Assembly (NCBI GenBank): GCA_043813305.1
Contig: JBDRLC010000064.1
Coordinates: 41,574 to 105,573 of the forward strand
Origin: JAHIZC01 sp043813305
GTDB taxonomy: Bacteria; Omnitrophota; Gorgyraeia; Gygaellales; Profunditerraquicolaceae
Direction of reading: 5' to 3'
Length of the DNA stretch: 64,000 nucleotides
The notes below the pieces were generated by a model. The model worked only from the letters and a program-made list of their open reading frames with translations, had not been told where the DNA came from and made no database searches. The translations under genes and the position numbers were made by a program. Positions 55,720 to 64,000 of this stretch are shown piece by piece. Position 1 is the stretch's first letter. Each line of letters starts with the position of its first letter.

Positions 55720-57249
55720 ATGCTGGCAAAAAAAGAGACTTATCTTTTACTAGTAGGTTTATGTATTTTAGTCTATGCTAATTCTTTCAATAATCAGTTT
55801 GTCTCCGATGATCTTCCCGCAGTTATTAATAATCCTTACATATCTAACCCCCTAAAATGGCTACTGCGTCCGCATGACCTATTCCACAGCTTATGCTATT
55901 TAGCAGGTAAGTTTAATCCCTTTTTATATCATTTAGTAAATATTATCTTCCATGCGCTAAATTCAATTCTGGTTTATCAGTTATTAAAACTTTTTTTTAA
56001 AAACCCCGCCAGTATTCTCGGTGCCTGTTTATTTGCCGTTCATCCGATTCACACCGAAGCTGTAACCTGGATATCAGGAAGGCTCTATACAATTACGGGC
56101 TCTGTGATTTTAATTTGTTTCCACCTCTACTATAAAGCTACACAAAATTTGCAAGTTCATAAGAAACTGAATCTTAAATACTTCCTTGCTTGCCTACTCG
56201 TTTATTCTTATTACATCATTCATCATTTCCCGTTTTTCTTTGCCTTTCCGTTGTTCTTAATATTATTTGATTTTACTTTTTCTAGATTACGCAAGTCCTG
56301 GAAGTGGACGTTACCTTTCCTTGGCATATTAGTTTTGAGACTGATCTTCGCTCAGGGCATCATTACCGGCAGGGTTCTGGGAGTTGCCAAAGGCATGGGA
56401 GGGCCTCTTAATTTAACCAACCCAATTTTTAATTTTGCCTATTCATTATTTTCCCATCTAGGGTTATTACTCTGGCCGGCCAAATTAACTATTTATCATG
56501 AGCCGCCGATAATCTCGCTCTTTGCGTTAAGGGTAGAGTTGATTCTTCTGATAATCTTAGCTTTCAGCCTTCCTTATATCTTTCGAAAATCAAAAGAAAT
56601 ATTCTTTGCCATTGGTATCTTTATTTTATTTCTTATTCCAACCTACAGTCCGGTAATGGTCAGCTGGCTGGTTGCTGAGAGATATGTATACTTTTCCTCT
56701 GTAGCATTAAGTATAGTTTTGGCTTTTAGCTATGAGAGGTTCATTGAAGATAAGAAAAAGTATAACAGGCTTGGTTTGGCACTGATTTTATTCATTATTG
56801 CAGCTTATGCAATCCGGACAGTTGCCAGGAATGAAGATTGGAAGGATCGCGCCACCCTTTGGCGTTCAACCGCAAGAGTCTCCTGTAACAGCCCGCGCGC
56901 GCACAATAATATGGGGGATATTTACGGGCAAGAGGGGAATATAGCAGGCGCAATCAGTGCTTTCAAGAGGGCGATTGAATTAAAACCGGATTACGCGGAT
57001 GCCTATCATAATTTAGCCAATACCTATCATAAGATCGGCAGGTTCGATGAATCGATAAAGTTCTATAAGAAGTCCCTCGAGTACAATCCGGAGTTATTCG
57101 AGTCATATCTGAACCTAGGTGTAATTTACCTGAATCAGAAAGAATTTAAATTAGCGACCGAATACTTTAAGAAAGCCTTAGAAATCAAACCGGAAGATAT
57201 AAACGCTAAAATAGGACTTAATCTTGCATTGCAGAACAAGCAAAAATAA
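55720..57249 (+). CDS. TMTC-like membrane glycosyltransferase with C-terminal TPRs
   Basis: 509 residues. About 10 membrane helices (about 7-375) are followed by three or so tetratricopeptide repeats (about 395-505: AHNNMGDIYGQEGNIAGAISAFKRAIELKPDYADAYHNLANTYHKIGRFDES...). The first loop FVSDDLPAVINNPYI and the HPIHTEAVTWISGR motif match the DUF1736/TMTC layout of GT-C type enzymes that move sugars from lipid carriers to proteins. Bacterial members are largely unstudied. It lies inside the secretion operon and overlaps a pseudopilin gene, so glycosylation of pilins or secreted proteins is a fair inference. Confidence 0.82.
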   Translation: MLAKKETYLLLVGLCILVYANSFNNQFVSDDLPAVINNPYISNPLKWLLRPHDLFHSLCYLAGKFNPFLYHLVNIIFHALNSILVYQLLKLFFKNPASILGACLFAVHPIHTEAVTWISGRLYTITGSVILICFHLYYKATQNLQVHKKLNLKYFLACLLVYSYYIIHHFPFFFAFPLFLILFDFTFSRLRKSWKWTLPFLGILVLRLIFAQGIITGRVLGVAKGMGGPLNLTNPIFNFAYSLFSHLGLLLWPAKLTIYHEPPIISLFALRVELILLIILAFSLPYIFRKSKEIFFAIGIFILFLIPTYSPVMVSWLVAERYVYFSSVALSIVLAFSYERFIEDKKKYNRLGLALILFIIAAYAIRTVARNEDWKDRATLWRSTARVSCNSPRAHNNMGDIYGQEGNIAGAISAFKRAIELKPDYADAYHNLANTYHKIGRFDESIKFYKKSLEYNPELFESYLNLGVIYLNQKEFKLATEYFKKALEIKPEDINAKIGLNLALQNKQK

Positions 57250-57787
57250 AGCATTTACTTTACTTGAGGTCCTGATTGCCTTTGCGATTTTTTTGGTGGT
57301 CATAGGGATAGTCCTGGTCTCTGTGGTCCAGACCACGCGCTCCCTTCACCGAGGACAGCAGATCTCTGACAGGCAGACAAAGCAGAAATTATGCCTTTTC
57401 CATATGTGTAAGGATATCTCCTGTATCCTGAAGATGCCACAATCTCCTGAATCCCAGGTTTTTAAAGCCAAAGAGCAAGAACTTTTTTTTGTCTTTACAA
57501 AGGAGACAAACGTTGCAGAGTCGAAATATATCTGTAATCTGGAAGATAAAGTCCTCGAGCACTATTACGAGGAACCAACGGATTACAATCAGGACACCAA
57601 TCAGAAGCAGGAGGTTTGCCTTGATAATTTAGTTGATTGCAGGTTTAGTTATAGCGACGGCTCAACCTGGGAGGCAGATTGGAGCGGGAAGCACAGTGAA
57701 TTGCCCAGGACGATAAAGTTAATCTTTAAGCATTCCGATGACCCTGAGCCAAAGGAAGTATTGGTAAACATACCGGTGAGTCAATGA
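57224..57787 (+). CDS. Pseudopilin (GspJ/PilW type)
   Basis: 187 residues from a TTG at 57224 within the preceding gene (26-bp overlap). No better start lies before the pilin motif. The signal is KNKAFTLLEVLIAFAIFLVVIGIVLVSVV: the residue before the cleavage site is alanine instead of the usual glycine, which prepilin peptidases may tolerate. Glu5 is present. The C-terminal domain (LVDCRFSYSDGSTWEADWSG, LPRTIKLIFKHSD) has the shape typical of GspJ minor pseudopilins. Confidence 0.85.
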   Translation: MHCRTSKNKAFTLLEVLIAFAIFLVVIGIVLVSVVQTTRSLHRGQQISDRQTKQKLCLFHMCKDISCILKMPQSPESQVFKAKEQELFFVFTKETNVAESKYICNLEDKVLEHYYEEPTDYNQDTNQKQEVCLDNLVDCRFSYSDGSTWEADWSGKHSELPRTIKLIFKHSDDPEPKEVLVNIPVSQ

Positions 57788-59280
57788 GTAGAAAACTCGC
57801 AATATTTCTTATTCTAGTCTTATTCTCTGTAAATAATCTTTATAGCGCTGAGACAGCGGGCCTTACTTATTTAATCGACCTGGCAACTTTGCTCTCAGGC
57901 GGCAGTGCTGTTTCTTCTACACTATATGAAATAAATTATTCTTCGGTAGGTGACGGCGCGGGCTCTGTGAGTGAACTAACAAGCACTGAATTCAGCATGC
58001 ATGCCGGACAGATTGCTCTAATTAGCCTTGATGAAGAGGAGCCGCAATTGCGTTGGATAATTTCCAACCTGAAGGCAAGAGAAAGGGTCCTCGGGCCGGT
58101 TATCCCTGAATCAACCTGGCAGAATGATGATGATCCTTATTTTTATTGGGATGTATTGACTGCGCCCGCAAGCATTATTAAAGGCTTCTCAATTTCTTTA
58201 GATGAACTGCCTGATTTAACTATAGATACAAAAATTGCCAGCTATGAATTTGCTCTGGATTCCATACCTTCCGGTAAGCACACTTTTTATGTTCTGCCTT
58301 TACTTAGTGAAACCGTAGCAGATGAAGATAGCATGCTTAATTTTGAGATTTGGGTGGACCTTGAGCCGCCGGTGATAAGCCAGATAAGTCCCTCTTCAGG
58401 AGCGTATGTATTCGATCCTAATACTGCGATAAGCTGTAATATCACTGATAAGGATTCCGGCTTTGATTTTGATTCAACTACCTTTAGATTAAATGACAAA
58501 AGTATAGAGTTTGAACGCGACCCCGAGACTCAACTTCTGCAGTTTATACCTAAGGAAGCTTTATCTGAAGGAAAACATACGGTGATGGTTGAAGCCCTAG
58601 ATTTAGCGGGTAATAAGATTACTAAAGCCTGGCAGTTTATTATTGATACAAAGCCGCCGCAAGGAGAAGTTTTGATTAACGCAGGAGAGGAGATAACTTT
58701 TTCTGCTCGAGTTTCTATTATGATTAAAGCAACTGATACAGTCTCTGGGATAAAAAGTATCTATATATCCAATGACGGAATTTTCGATAGCGAATTAAAG
58801 AATCCTATTCCCTATACGCCGGTGATTTATAACTGGATAGTTAAGGATCCGGAAGTTGACGGTACAAAAACTGTTTTCGTAAAATTCCAGGATTCAGCAG
58901 GCAATCTATCCGCCGAATATAAGGACGAGATAATTTTGAAACTGATGACCCCGGATACAAGGATAGTCTCCGGCCCGATAAGTACTACTGCTGCGACTGA
59001 AGCAAATTTTGTCTTTGAAGCAACCAAAGCGGAATGTAAATTCAGCTATAAGCTGGATGGCCGGGAGTGGTCAGGGTGGTCTGCTGCGGCTGAAGTAAAC
59101 TTCACTGAATTAAGTGAAGGGAATCATTATTTCTACGTAAAGAGCGGTTATGACCTAAACGGAGATAACGAGATTTCTCTGGATGAAGAAGACTCTACAC
59201 CCGCAACCTGGGTCTGGGCAGTGAAATCAGAGGAATATTTTGAGCAACTCCGTGAACGGATTTTGTTCTGGAAAAGGTAA
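57784..59280 (+). CDS. Secreted multi-domain beta-sandwich protein
   Basis: 498 residues. Signal peptide about 1-21 (ending LYSA). Next a short N-terminal motif found in surface proteins (LIDLATLLSGGSAVSSTLYEINYSSVGDGA), then several Ig-like or fibronectin-like repeats with recurring endings: DLEPPVISQISPSSGAYVF, SEGKHTVMVEALDLAGNKITKAWQFIIDTKPP, GTKTVFVKFQDSAGNLS, and LSEGNHYFYVKSGYDLNGDNE. These are typical of large extracellular adhesins or substrates. It overlaps the pseudopilin by 4 bp, marking it as part of the secretion operon and a possible substrate. Function is unknown. Confidence 0.75.
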   Translation: MSRKLAIFLILVLFSVNNLYSAETAGLTYLIDLATLLSGGSAVSSTLYEINYSSVGDGAGSVSELTSTEFSMHAGQIALISLDEEEPQLRWIISNLKARERVLGPVIPESTWQNDDDPYFYWDVLTAPASIIKGFSISLDELPDLTIDTKIASYEFALDSIPSGKHTFYVLPLLSETVADEDSMLNFEIWVDLEPPVISQISPSSGAYVFDPNTAISCNITDKDSGFDFDSTTFRLNDKSIEFERDPETQLLQFIPKEALSEGKHTVMVEALDLAGNKITKAWQFIIDTKPPQGEVLINAGEEITFSARVSIMIKATDTVSGIKSIYISNDGIFDSELKNPIPYTPVIYNWIVKDPEVDGTKTVFVKFQDSAGNLSAEYKDEIILKLMTPDTRIVSGPISTTAATEANFVFEATKAECKFSYKLDGREWSGWSAAAEVNFTELSEGNHYFYVKSGYDLNGDNEISLDEEDSTPATWVWAVKSEEYFEQLRERILFWKR

Positions 59281-59332
59281 ATAAATGCCGAACTTATTAA
59301 TCAGAATATTAACTAAAAAGCAGGAGGAGAAA

Positions 59333-62300
59333 ATGTTTAGAAAAAGACTATTTAGGGAAAAATCAGGTTTAATTTCAGTAGTATTCTTATTAATCGCAAT
59401 GCTCTTTTTCTGGGATACTGTGTTTGCAGAACTACCCAGGCAGACTTTCTTCCAGGCGCGGCTGCGTTTAAAAAACGGTGGATTTATTGTCGAGCCCCAG
59501 AATCTCACCTTTAGATTATATGAAACTTCCAGCGGAGGCTCGAGTATCTGGTCAGAGACGCAAGAGATTACGCCCGATTCTACAGGAGTTATCTCTTGTT
59601 ACCTAGGGAGTTCTGCGGCTTTCCCCGGCACGATAGATTTTAACCAGGTTCTCTATCTTTCAATTCAGGTTGGTTCAGATGTAGAGATGTCTCCGCGTAT
59701 TAAGATAGCCCCGCAGACAAGCGCATTAAATGCAAGCCGTCTTGACGGCCTTATTAGCGGACAACTCCTACGTTCGGACGTTGATGATATTACCACAGGA
59801 TCGCTTACTTTTTCCGGAGTAACTCAGGATATTACTACAGGGACAAATGAGCACCTGAGCTTGTATCCTAACGGTACGGGAAACGTGGGCATCGGTACCA
59901 CTAGCCCTAGTTTATTTAAGCTCGAAGTAGCCGGTAGCGTCGGTCCTACGGATGATTTTACCTATAACCTTGGTTCAAGTACTTACCGTTGGAACAACAT
60001 CTATGCAAATAATATTTCCGGCACTATTACTCCTATTGGATTTGATTCAGGCGGGATGATATTTGGTGGAACTGGAGGAATGTTAGTACAGGATACTGCG
60101 AATATATTCTGGAATAACACAACTAATAGATTAGGTATCGGAACAAGCAGCCCAGGAACAATCCTGGATGTAATTGGTACAATTCGTAGTAATTCACAAC
60201 TTATCTCAACTGTTAGTATGGGAACAGCTCCGTTAGCCGTTTCCTCTGGAACTCTAGTCAGTAATCTTAATGCAGATATGTTGGATGGTTTTCATAGCGG
60301 TGATTTTCTGCCGACGGGAACAGATAATTGGGTGGATGAAACCGGAGATACTATGGCCGGAACACTTACCTTCTCCGGGGTAACTACCGATATTACAACC
60401 GCCGGTAATGAAGATTTAACTTTGATTCCGGGCGGAGCAGGTAATGTGGGGGTTGGTACAACTTCACCGGCAGAAAAGTTAGATGTTGCAGGTATAACCA
60501 GAACTCAGGCTCTGGAAGTTATCGGATCAACTTCAACCCAAAACTTGGATGTCGCAGGTACAGCTACAACCCAAAATTTAACAATCGGTACGTTATCAGG
60601 GGCACTAAAGGCCACATCAGGAGTGGTTTCAGGTCCTGCGACTACTGATGATGTCACCGAAGGTTTAAACCTTTACTTTACAACCGAGCGGGCAAGGTAT
60701 GCAATTACTGCTTCTTCTCCTTTGGTCTACAGTCCATTGACAGGACTAATTGATTTAGACACCATCAAAGAGACTAGATGGGATGGTGCCTATACTCATT
60801 CTCAGGCTACCTCTAATGTACATGGTTTAATTTTTACAGGAGAGGGTGAGGGTGGCGGATTAGATGCAGATTATCTTGATGGGTTAGATTCCATTGATTT
60901 CATGTCAGTAAGCGCAGATGAGTGGGTCAATGAAACCGGTGATGTGATGAGCGGCCCCTTAGTTTTCTCCGGTACTACCGTGGATATAATAACTTCAGGT
61001 AATGAGAACTTAGTGTTTTTAACTCCCGGCACAACAGGTAGAGTCGGTATCGGTTCATCCTTTCCTCTCGGTAAATTAACTATAAGAGGTGCAGGAACCG
61101 GGACAGGCTACGCTTTAGAAATTATGGATAATGCGCTTACAGATAAAGTAGTAGTTTTAGATAACGGTAATGTAGGCATTGGAATAATCCCCCCTACCGA
61201 GGCTTTGGATATCAACGGAAGAATAAAATTGGCCCAGGTAAGCGCACCTTCAGTCACCACAGACAAACTATACAATGATAGTGGGAACCTTTATTGGAAC
61301 GCAGCGCGACTAAATAGCCCGGGTGGGATCCTCCCAATTGGCTCTTCGGGGCAGACCTTAAGGCATGATGGAGGTAGTTGGGCGTCTTCTAGTTTGCTTT
61401 ACAATGATAGTACCGGAATCGGAATCGGCACTACTGCACCGGCTGCTAAACTGGAAATAAAAGGCGCAGGTACTGGTACAACCTTTGCCTTAAAGATACA
61501 GGATAGTGAAGAAGTTGATAAACTAGCGATTTTAGATAACGGTAATGTCGGTATCGCTACAACAGCTCCGGGATATAAATTAGATGTTGCAGGTACTTTC
61601 TCTGCAGATTCAGTTAATGTAAATAGCGCCTATACATTACCTGCTGCTGACGGGACAATTAATTATATCTTAAAGACCAATGGCGCCGGAACCGTCAGCT
61701 GGGCAGAGGATGATGATACAGTGACCGCTGCCGCCGGTGACGACGGCCAGGTTCAATATAATAACAGCGATACTTTCGCCGGGGCAACTAGTCTCTATTA
61801 TAATGATAGCACAAACAGGCTCGGAATCGGCACTACTGCACCGGCTGCTAAACTGGAAATAAAAGGCGCAGGCACCGGTACAACCTTTGCCTTAAAGATA
61901 CAAGATAGTGAAGAAGCAGACAAGCTAGCGATTTTAGATAACGGTAATGTCGGTATCGCTACAACAGCTCCGGGATATAAATTAGATGTTGCAGGTACTT
62001 TCTCTGCAGATTCAGTTAATGTAAATAGCGCCTATACATTACCTGCTGCTGACGGAACAATTGATTATATCTTAAAGACCAATGGTGCCGGAACCGTCAG
62101 CTGGGCAGAGGATGATGATACAGTTACTAATCCTAACGGTGAAGACGGAGCAGTGCAGTATAATAACGGCGGTAGTACTTTTGGCGGCAGCGCAAATCTT
62201 CTATTTTTGAATGATACTTCCGGCAACGTCGGAATCGGCACATCACTACCTAATGATGATTTGCATATTTACCGTACTGCACAGGAGACATCTATATCGA

Positions 62301-64000
62301 TTGATGGCCAGGTTGATCAAGACCAATCATTGTATTTTGGTTACCCTGCCAGTAGTGTAACATTCGGTATTGTCCGTCCGGCTGCCTCTGATGATTTAAG
62401 GATTTGGCATACTACAGGCGGAGACCTGGTTACATTTGATGATGGCGGTGATGTAGGCATAGGAAAAACTAATCCTGCTACTAAGCTCGATGTAAATGGC
62501 GTAATTACTGCTACCGGAGGGATTTCGACTAACTGGAATACTGCTTATACAAACCGGGTGGACAATTGGACTTCTCCGTTAGCATTCTCTTCTAATACAG
62601 TTAGCTTAGCCGGCCTCTCTGGTTTAGGAACAGGTAATTATCTTTTAGGTGCTAACGCCGGTGCTACGGGTTGGGAGTATAAACAGCTGTTAGGAACAAC
62701 TAACCGGATAACAGTTTCTCATGGAGTCGGTTCTGTTACCTTAAATACTCCTCAAGATATACATACTGGAGCATCGCCGACATTTGCAGGACTCAACACT
62801 ACAGGAATTGTCCGTGCAGATGGCGGTTTTCAGGTCGATGGGTTTCAGGTGCTTTCAGCAGATGGATATGAACTTGATTTAACCCGTGGCGATACTTCAA
62901 AAATTCATAGCCTTGGTACTCTTAGTTTCGATTGGACAGCCGGATCATACGACACCCCTGATAATCATGGGATAACTTCTAAAAGCGAGGCAGGGGCTTT
63001 TTCAGACAGCCTTAGAATCAATAGCTATGGGGATATCATTAATACCATTGATTCAAATGCCAATAGTACATCATATTTTAAAGTTCAAAAAGAAAGTACT
63101 GGCAATGGAACAGATTTATTTACTGTTGATGAAACAGGATTGACATATATTTTGGGTAACGTAGGCATCGGCACTGTATCGCCAAACGCTAAGCTACACG
63201 TTGCTGGCGGCGCAGGTGTTGATGGCCTTATTTCTGCAACAAGTAACCTTAACAGTTATAATCTCACTCGATACACGCCTGCAAATAATTTTGCTTATGG
63301 GGTTAATATGAGTATTGTTGCCGGATCAACCAATGGTACCCATACCGCTGATGGCAAATTTGTTTTTAATAGTACTCAGAATACTTGGTTAGGTGGATTT
63401 GTAAGCGATACTTCTTATGCGCGCGTTGGAGAGAGAGCATTAGAGTGGGTTGTAGATACATCCAATGCAGGAGTGTCTACTGCCCAGGCAGATCATTTGA
63501 TGATTGGTTTTGGGGATAGTTCCTTAGCAGCTAATAACTATTCACATCTTCCGCACGCAATATATTTTAATAAGCCAGTTAGCGGTGCTTATAACCTAGC
63601 GGTGTATGAAGATGGTACAAGTAGAGTTTCGATGGTCAGTCTTACCTGGGGCGATGTAATTCATTGCCGCATAGTTCTTAAGTCAACTGGCGCTGATTAC
63701 TACTATAAGATTAATAATGGTGATTGGCAGTTTGGGTATGAAGGAACCTACTCATCAGAGACCCCTCTTTACCCATCTGTTGCACCTTACGCCGGCAGAT
63801 GGACAGTGCATTCTTTACATGTATATGATGGTGACAGGACGATTGATTTTGATAACGGTAACGTCGGTATCGGCACCACTAACCCTGGGACAAAACTCGA
63901 CGTCAACGGCGTGATCACTGCCACAGGCGGCACCTCAACTGACTGGAATAGCGCCTCTTCAAGCTCCCACACCCGCGGCCACACTATGGCTAATACTTTA
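59333..64000 (+). CDS. Giant secreted GIGTTSP-repeat protein (tail-fibre-like), cut by the window end
   Basis: Open from the ATG at 59333 to base 64000 with no stop: 1,556 codons visible. AGGAGGAG precedes the ATG. A signal peptide (about 1-33, ending VFA) leads to a beta domain (RLRLKNGGFIVEPQNLTFRLYETSSGG). A long array follows with about 13 copies of the motif G(N/R)(V/L)GIGTT(S/A)P...KL(D/E)(V/I)xG, spaced unevenly. Such repeats occur in phage tail fibres and in bacterial surface proteins that end in a self-cleaving S74 chaperone; that end would lie beyond the window. Two blocks of about 302 bp (61421-61722, 61823-62124) are near-identical. It is probably a substrate of the adjacent secretion system. 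Confidence 0.85.
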   Translation, partial: MFRKRLFREKSGLISVVFLLIAMLFFWDTVFAELPRQTFFQARLRLKNGGFIVEPQNLTFRLYETSSGGSSIWSETQEITPDSTGVISCYLGSSAAFPGTIDFNQVLYLSIQVGSDVEMSPRIKIAPQTSALNASRLDGLISGQLLRSDVDDITTGSLTFSGVTQDITTGTNEHLSLYPNGTGNVGIGTTSPSLFKLEVAGSVGPTDDFTYNLGSSTYRWNNIYANNISGTITPIGFDSGGMIFGGTGGMLVQDTANIFWNNTTNRLGIGTSSPGTILDVIGTIRSNSQLISTVSMGTAPLAVSSGTLVSNLNADMLDGFHSGDFLPTGTDNWVDETGDTMAGTLTFSGVTTDITTAGNEDLTLIPGGAGNVGVGTTSPAEKLDVAGITRTQALEVIGSTSTQNLDVAGTATTQNLTIGTLSGALKATSGVVSGPATTDDVTEGLNLYFTTERARYAITASSPLVYSPLTGLIDLDTIKETRWDGAYTHSQATSNVHGLIFTGEGEGGGLDADYLDGLDSIDFMSVSADEWVNETGDVMSGPLVFSGTTVDIITSGNENLVFLTPGTTGRVGIGSSFPLGKLTIRGAGTGTGYALEIMDNALTDKVVVLDNGNVGIGIIPPTEALDINGRIKLAQVSAPSVTTDKLYNDSGNLYWNAARLNSPGGILPIGSSGQTLRHDGGSWASSSLLYNDSTGIGIGTTAPAAKLEIKGAGTGTTFALKIQDSEEVDKLAILDNGNVGIATTAPGYKLDVAGTFSADSVNVNSAYTLPAADGTINYILKTNGAGTVSWAEDDDTVTAAAGDDGQVQYNNSDTFAGATSLYYNDSTNRLGIGTTAPAAKLEIKGAGTGTTFALKIQDSEEADKLAILDNGNVGIATTAPGYKLDVAGTFSADSVNVNSAYTLPAADGTIDYILKTNGAGTVSWAEDDDTVTNPNGEDGAVQYNNGGSTFGGSANLLFLNDTSGNVGIGTSLPNDDLHIYRTAQETSISIDGQVDQDQSLYFGYPASSVTFGIVRPAASDDLRIWHTTGGDLVTFDDGGDVGIGKTNPATKLDVNGVITATGGISTNWNTAYTNRVDNWTSPLAFSSNTVSLAGLSGLGTGNYLLGANAGATGWEYKQLLGTTNRITVSHGVGSVTLNTPQDIHTGASPTFAGLNTTGIVRADGGFQVDGFQVLSADGYELDLTRGDTSKIHSLGTLSFDWTAGSYDTPDNHGITSKSEAGAFSDSLRINSYGDIINTIDSNANSTSYFKVQKESTGNGTDLFTVDETGLTYILGNVGIGTVSPNAKLHVAGGAGVDGLISATSNLNSYNLTRYTPANNFAYGVNMSIVAGSTNGTHTADGKFVFNSTQNTWLGGFVSDTSYARVGERALEWVVDTSNAGVSTAQADHLMIGFGDSSLAANNYSHLPHAIYFNKPVSGAYNLAVYEDGTSRVSMVSLTWGDVIHCRIVLKSTGADYYYKINNGDWQFGYEGTYSSETPLYPSVAPYAGRWTVHSLHVYDGDRTIDFDNGNVGIGTTNPGTKLDVNGVITATGGTSTDWNSASSSSHTRGHTMANTL
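61421..61722 (+). repeat. Near-identical internal repeat of the surface protein, unit 1
   Basis: It matches 61823-62124 with about ten base differences, at a period of 402 bp (134 codons). Each unit carries two GIGTT/GIATT motifs and a YTLPAADGTI...WAEDDDT stretch. The spacer between units differs, so the duplication is recent or homogenised. Confidence 0.85.
61823..62124 (+). repeat. Near-identical internal repeat of the surface protein, unit 2
   Basis: Second copy of the unit at 61421-61722. Most differences are synonymous or conservative (for example EEVDKL versus EEADKL), suggesting selection on the protein. Confidence 0.85.

Noticed and set aside
59333..64000. Prophage tail-fibre region
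   Set aside because: The repeats resemble tail fibres, but there are no capsid, terminase, portal or lysis genes and the protein has a signal peptide next to secretion genes.

Overview
The window is a gene-dense stretch of an uncultured Gram-negative bacterium of moderate, slightly AT-leaning base composition, using the standard bacterial code. An outer membrane is implied by a barrel porin, a secretin, lipoproteins and secreted proteins. The mix of Rnf complex, type II secretion/pilus genes with fused subunits, PilZ proteins, a very long GIGTTSP-repeat surface protein and many palindromic intergenic repeats suggests a candidate-phylum lineage such as Omnitrophota. That placement is inference from gene content only; no rRNA is present.

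Layout. 1-1058: end of a secretion/pilus accessory gene, a shared terminator, cspA on the minus strand with a long leader, and tRNA-Thr(CGU). 1228-7958: an MFS exporter, the complete Rnf operon (C-G-D-E-A-B) and purN, mostly overlapping. 7948-10459 (minus): a lipoprotein and an FtsH-type protease. 10510-10870: a large branched palindrome. 10939-12703: enolase, an FtsB-like protein and initiator tRNA. 12891-13203: a broken PilZ gene and a ferredoxin remnant. 13451-19131: an apparent extracytosolic flavin/redox module (two response regulators, porin, ApbE, secreted FMN-binding protein, sensor kinase). 19287-23814: two PilZ proteins, a GH94 phosphorylase and a second sensor kinase. 23891-35589: de novo purine synthesis (purB, purS-purS-purL fusion, purQ, two purF paralogues, purM, purD, purE) with a LOG-family gene inside. 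35586-44993: TsaC-phosphatase fusion, rpiB, glyA, dCMP deaminase, nrdR, bifunctional nuclease, CCA enzyme, a short pyruvate kinase, a cupin, a retropepsin-like protease, YjbQ and a macro-NUDIX fusion. 44995-57787: a type II secretion/type IV pilus-like system (GspF, pseudopilins, GspK with a lamin-tail domain, PilMN-like and PilOP-like fusions, secretin, ATPase, a TMTC-like glycosyltransferase). 57784-64000: two secreted proteins, the second a repeat protein of at least 1,556 residues that runs off the window.

How the genes work together. Rnf couples ferredoxin/NAD redox to an ion gradient; its G and D subunits carry flavinylation motifs, and ApbE is encoded about 8 kb downstream. Purine genes, glyA (one-carbon units) and purN form one biosynthetic theme. 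The secretion genes probably export or display the large surface protein next to them.

The most unusual signal is a set of palindromic repeat families spread through the window. One family (three copies) ends 1-3 nt from the ribosome-binding site of cspA, the LOG gene and glyA; the LOG copy is flanked by a perfect 14-bp direct repeat that looks like a target-site duplication. A second family sits directly against the start codons of purQ, purE and rpiB and appears to supply their ribosome-binding sites. A third (CCCCGTTAGAG arms) is inserted in frame inside two unrelated enzymes, in different reading frames. Other short repeats lie in frame inside rnfC, purL, purM and the macro domain. This resembles the logic of Rickettsia palindromic elements, and it is the strongest candidate for something undescribed here.
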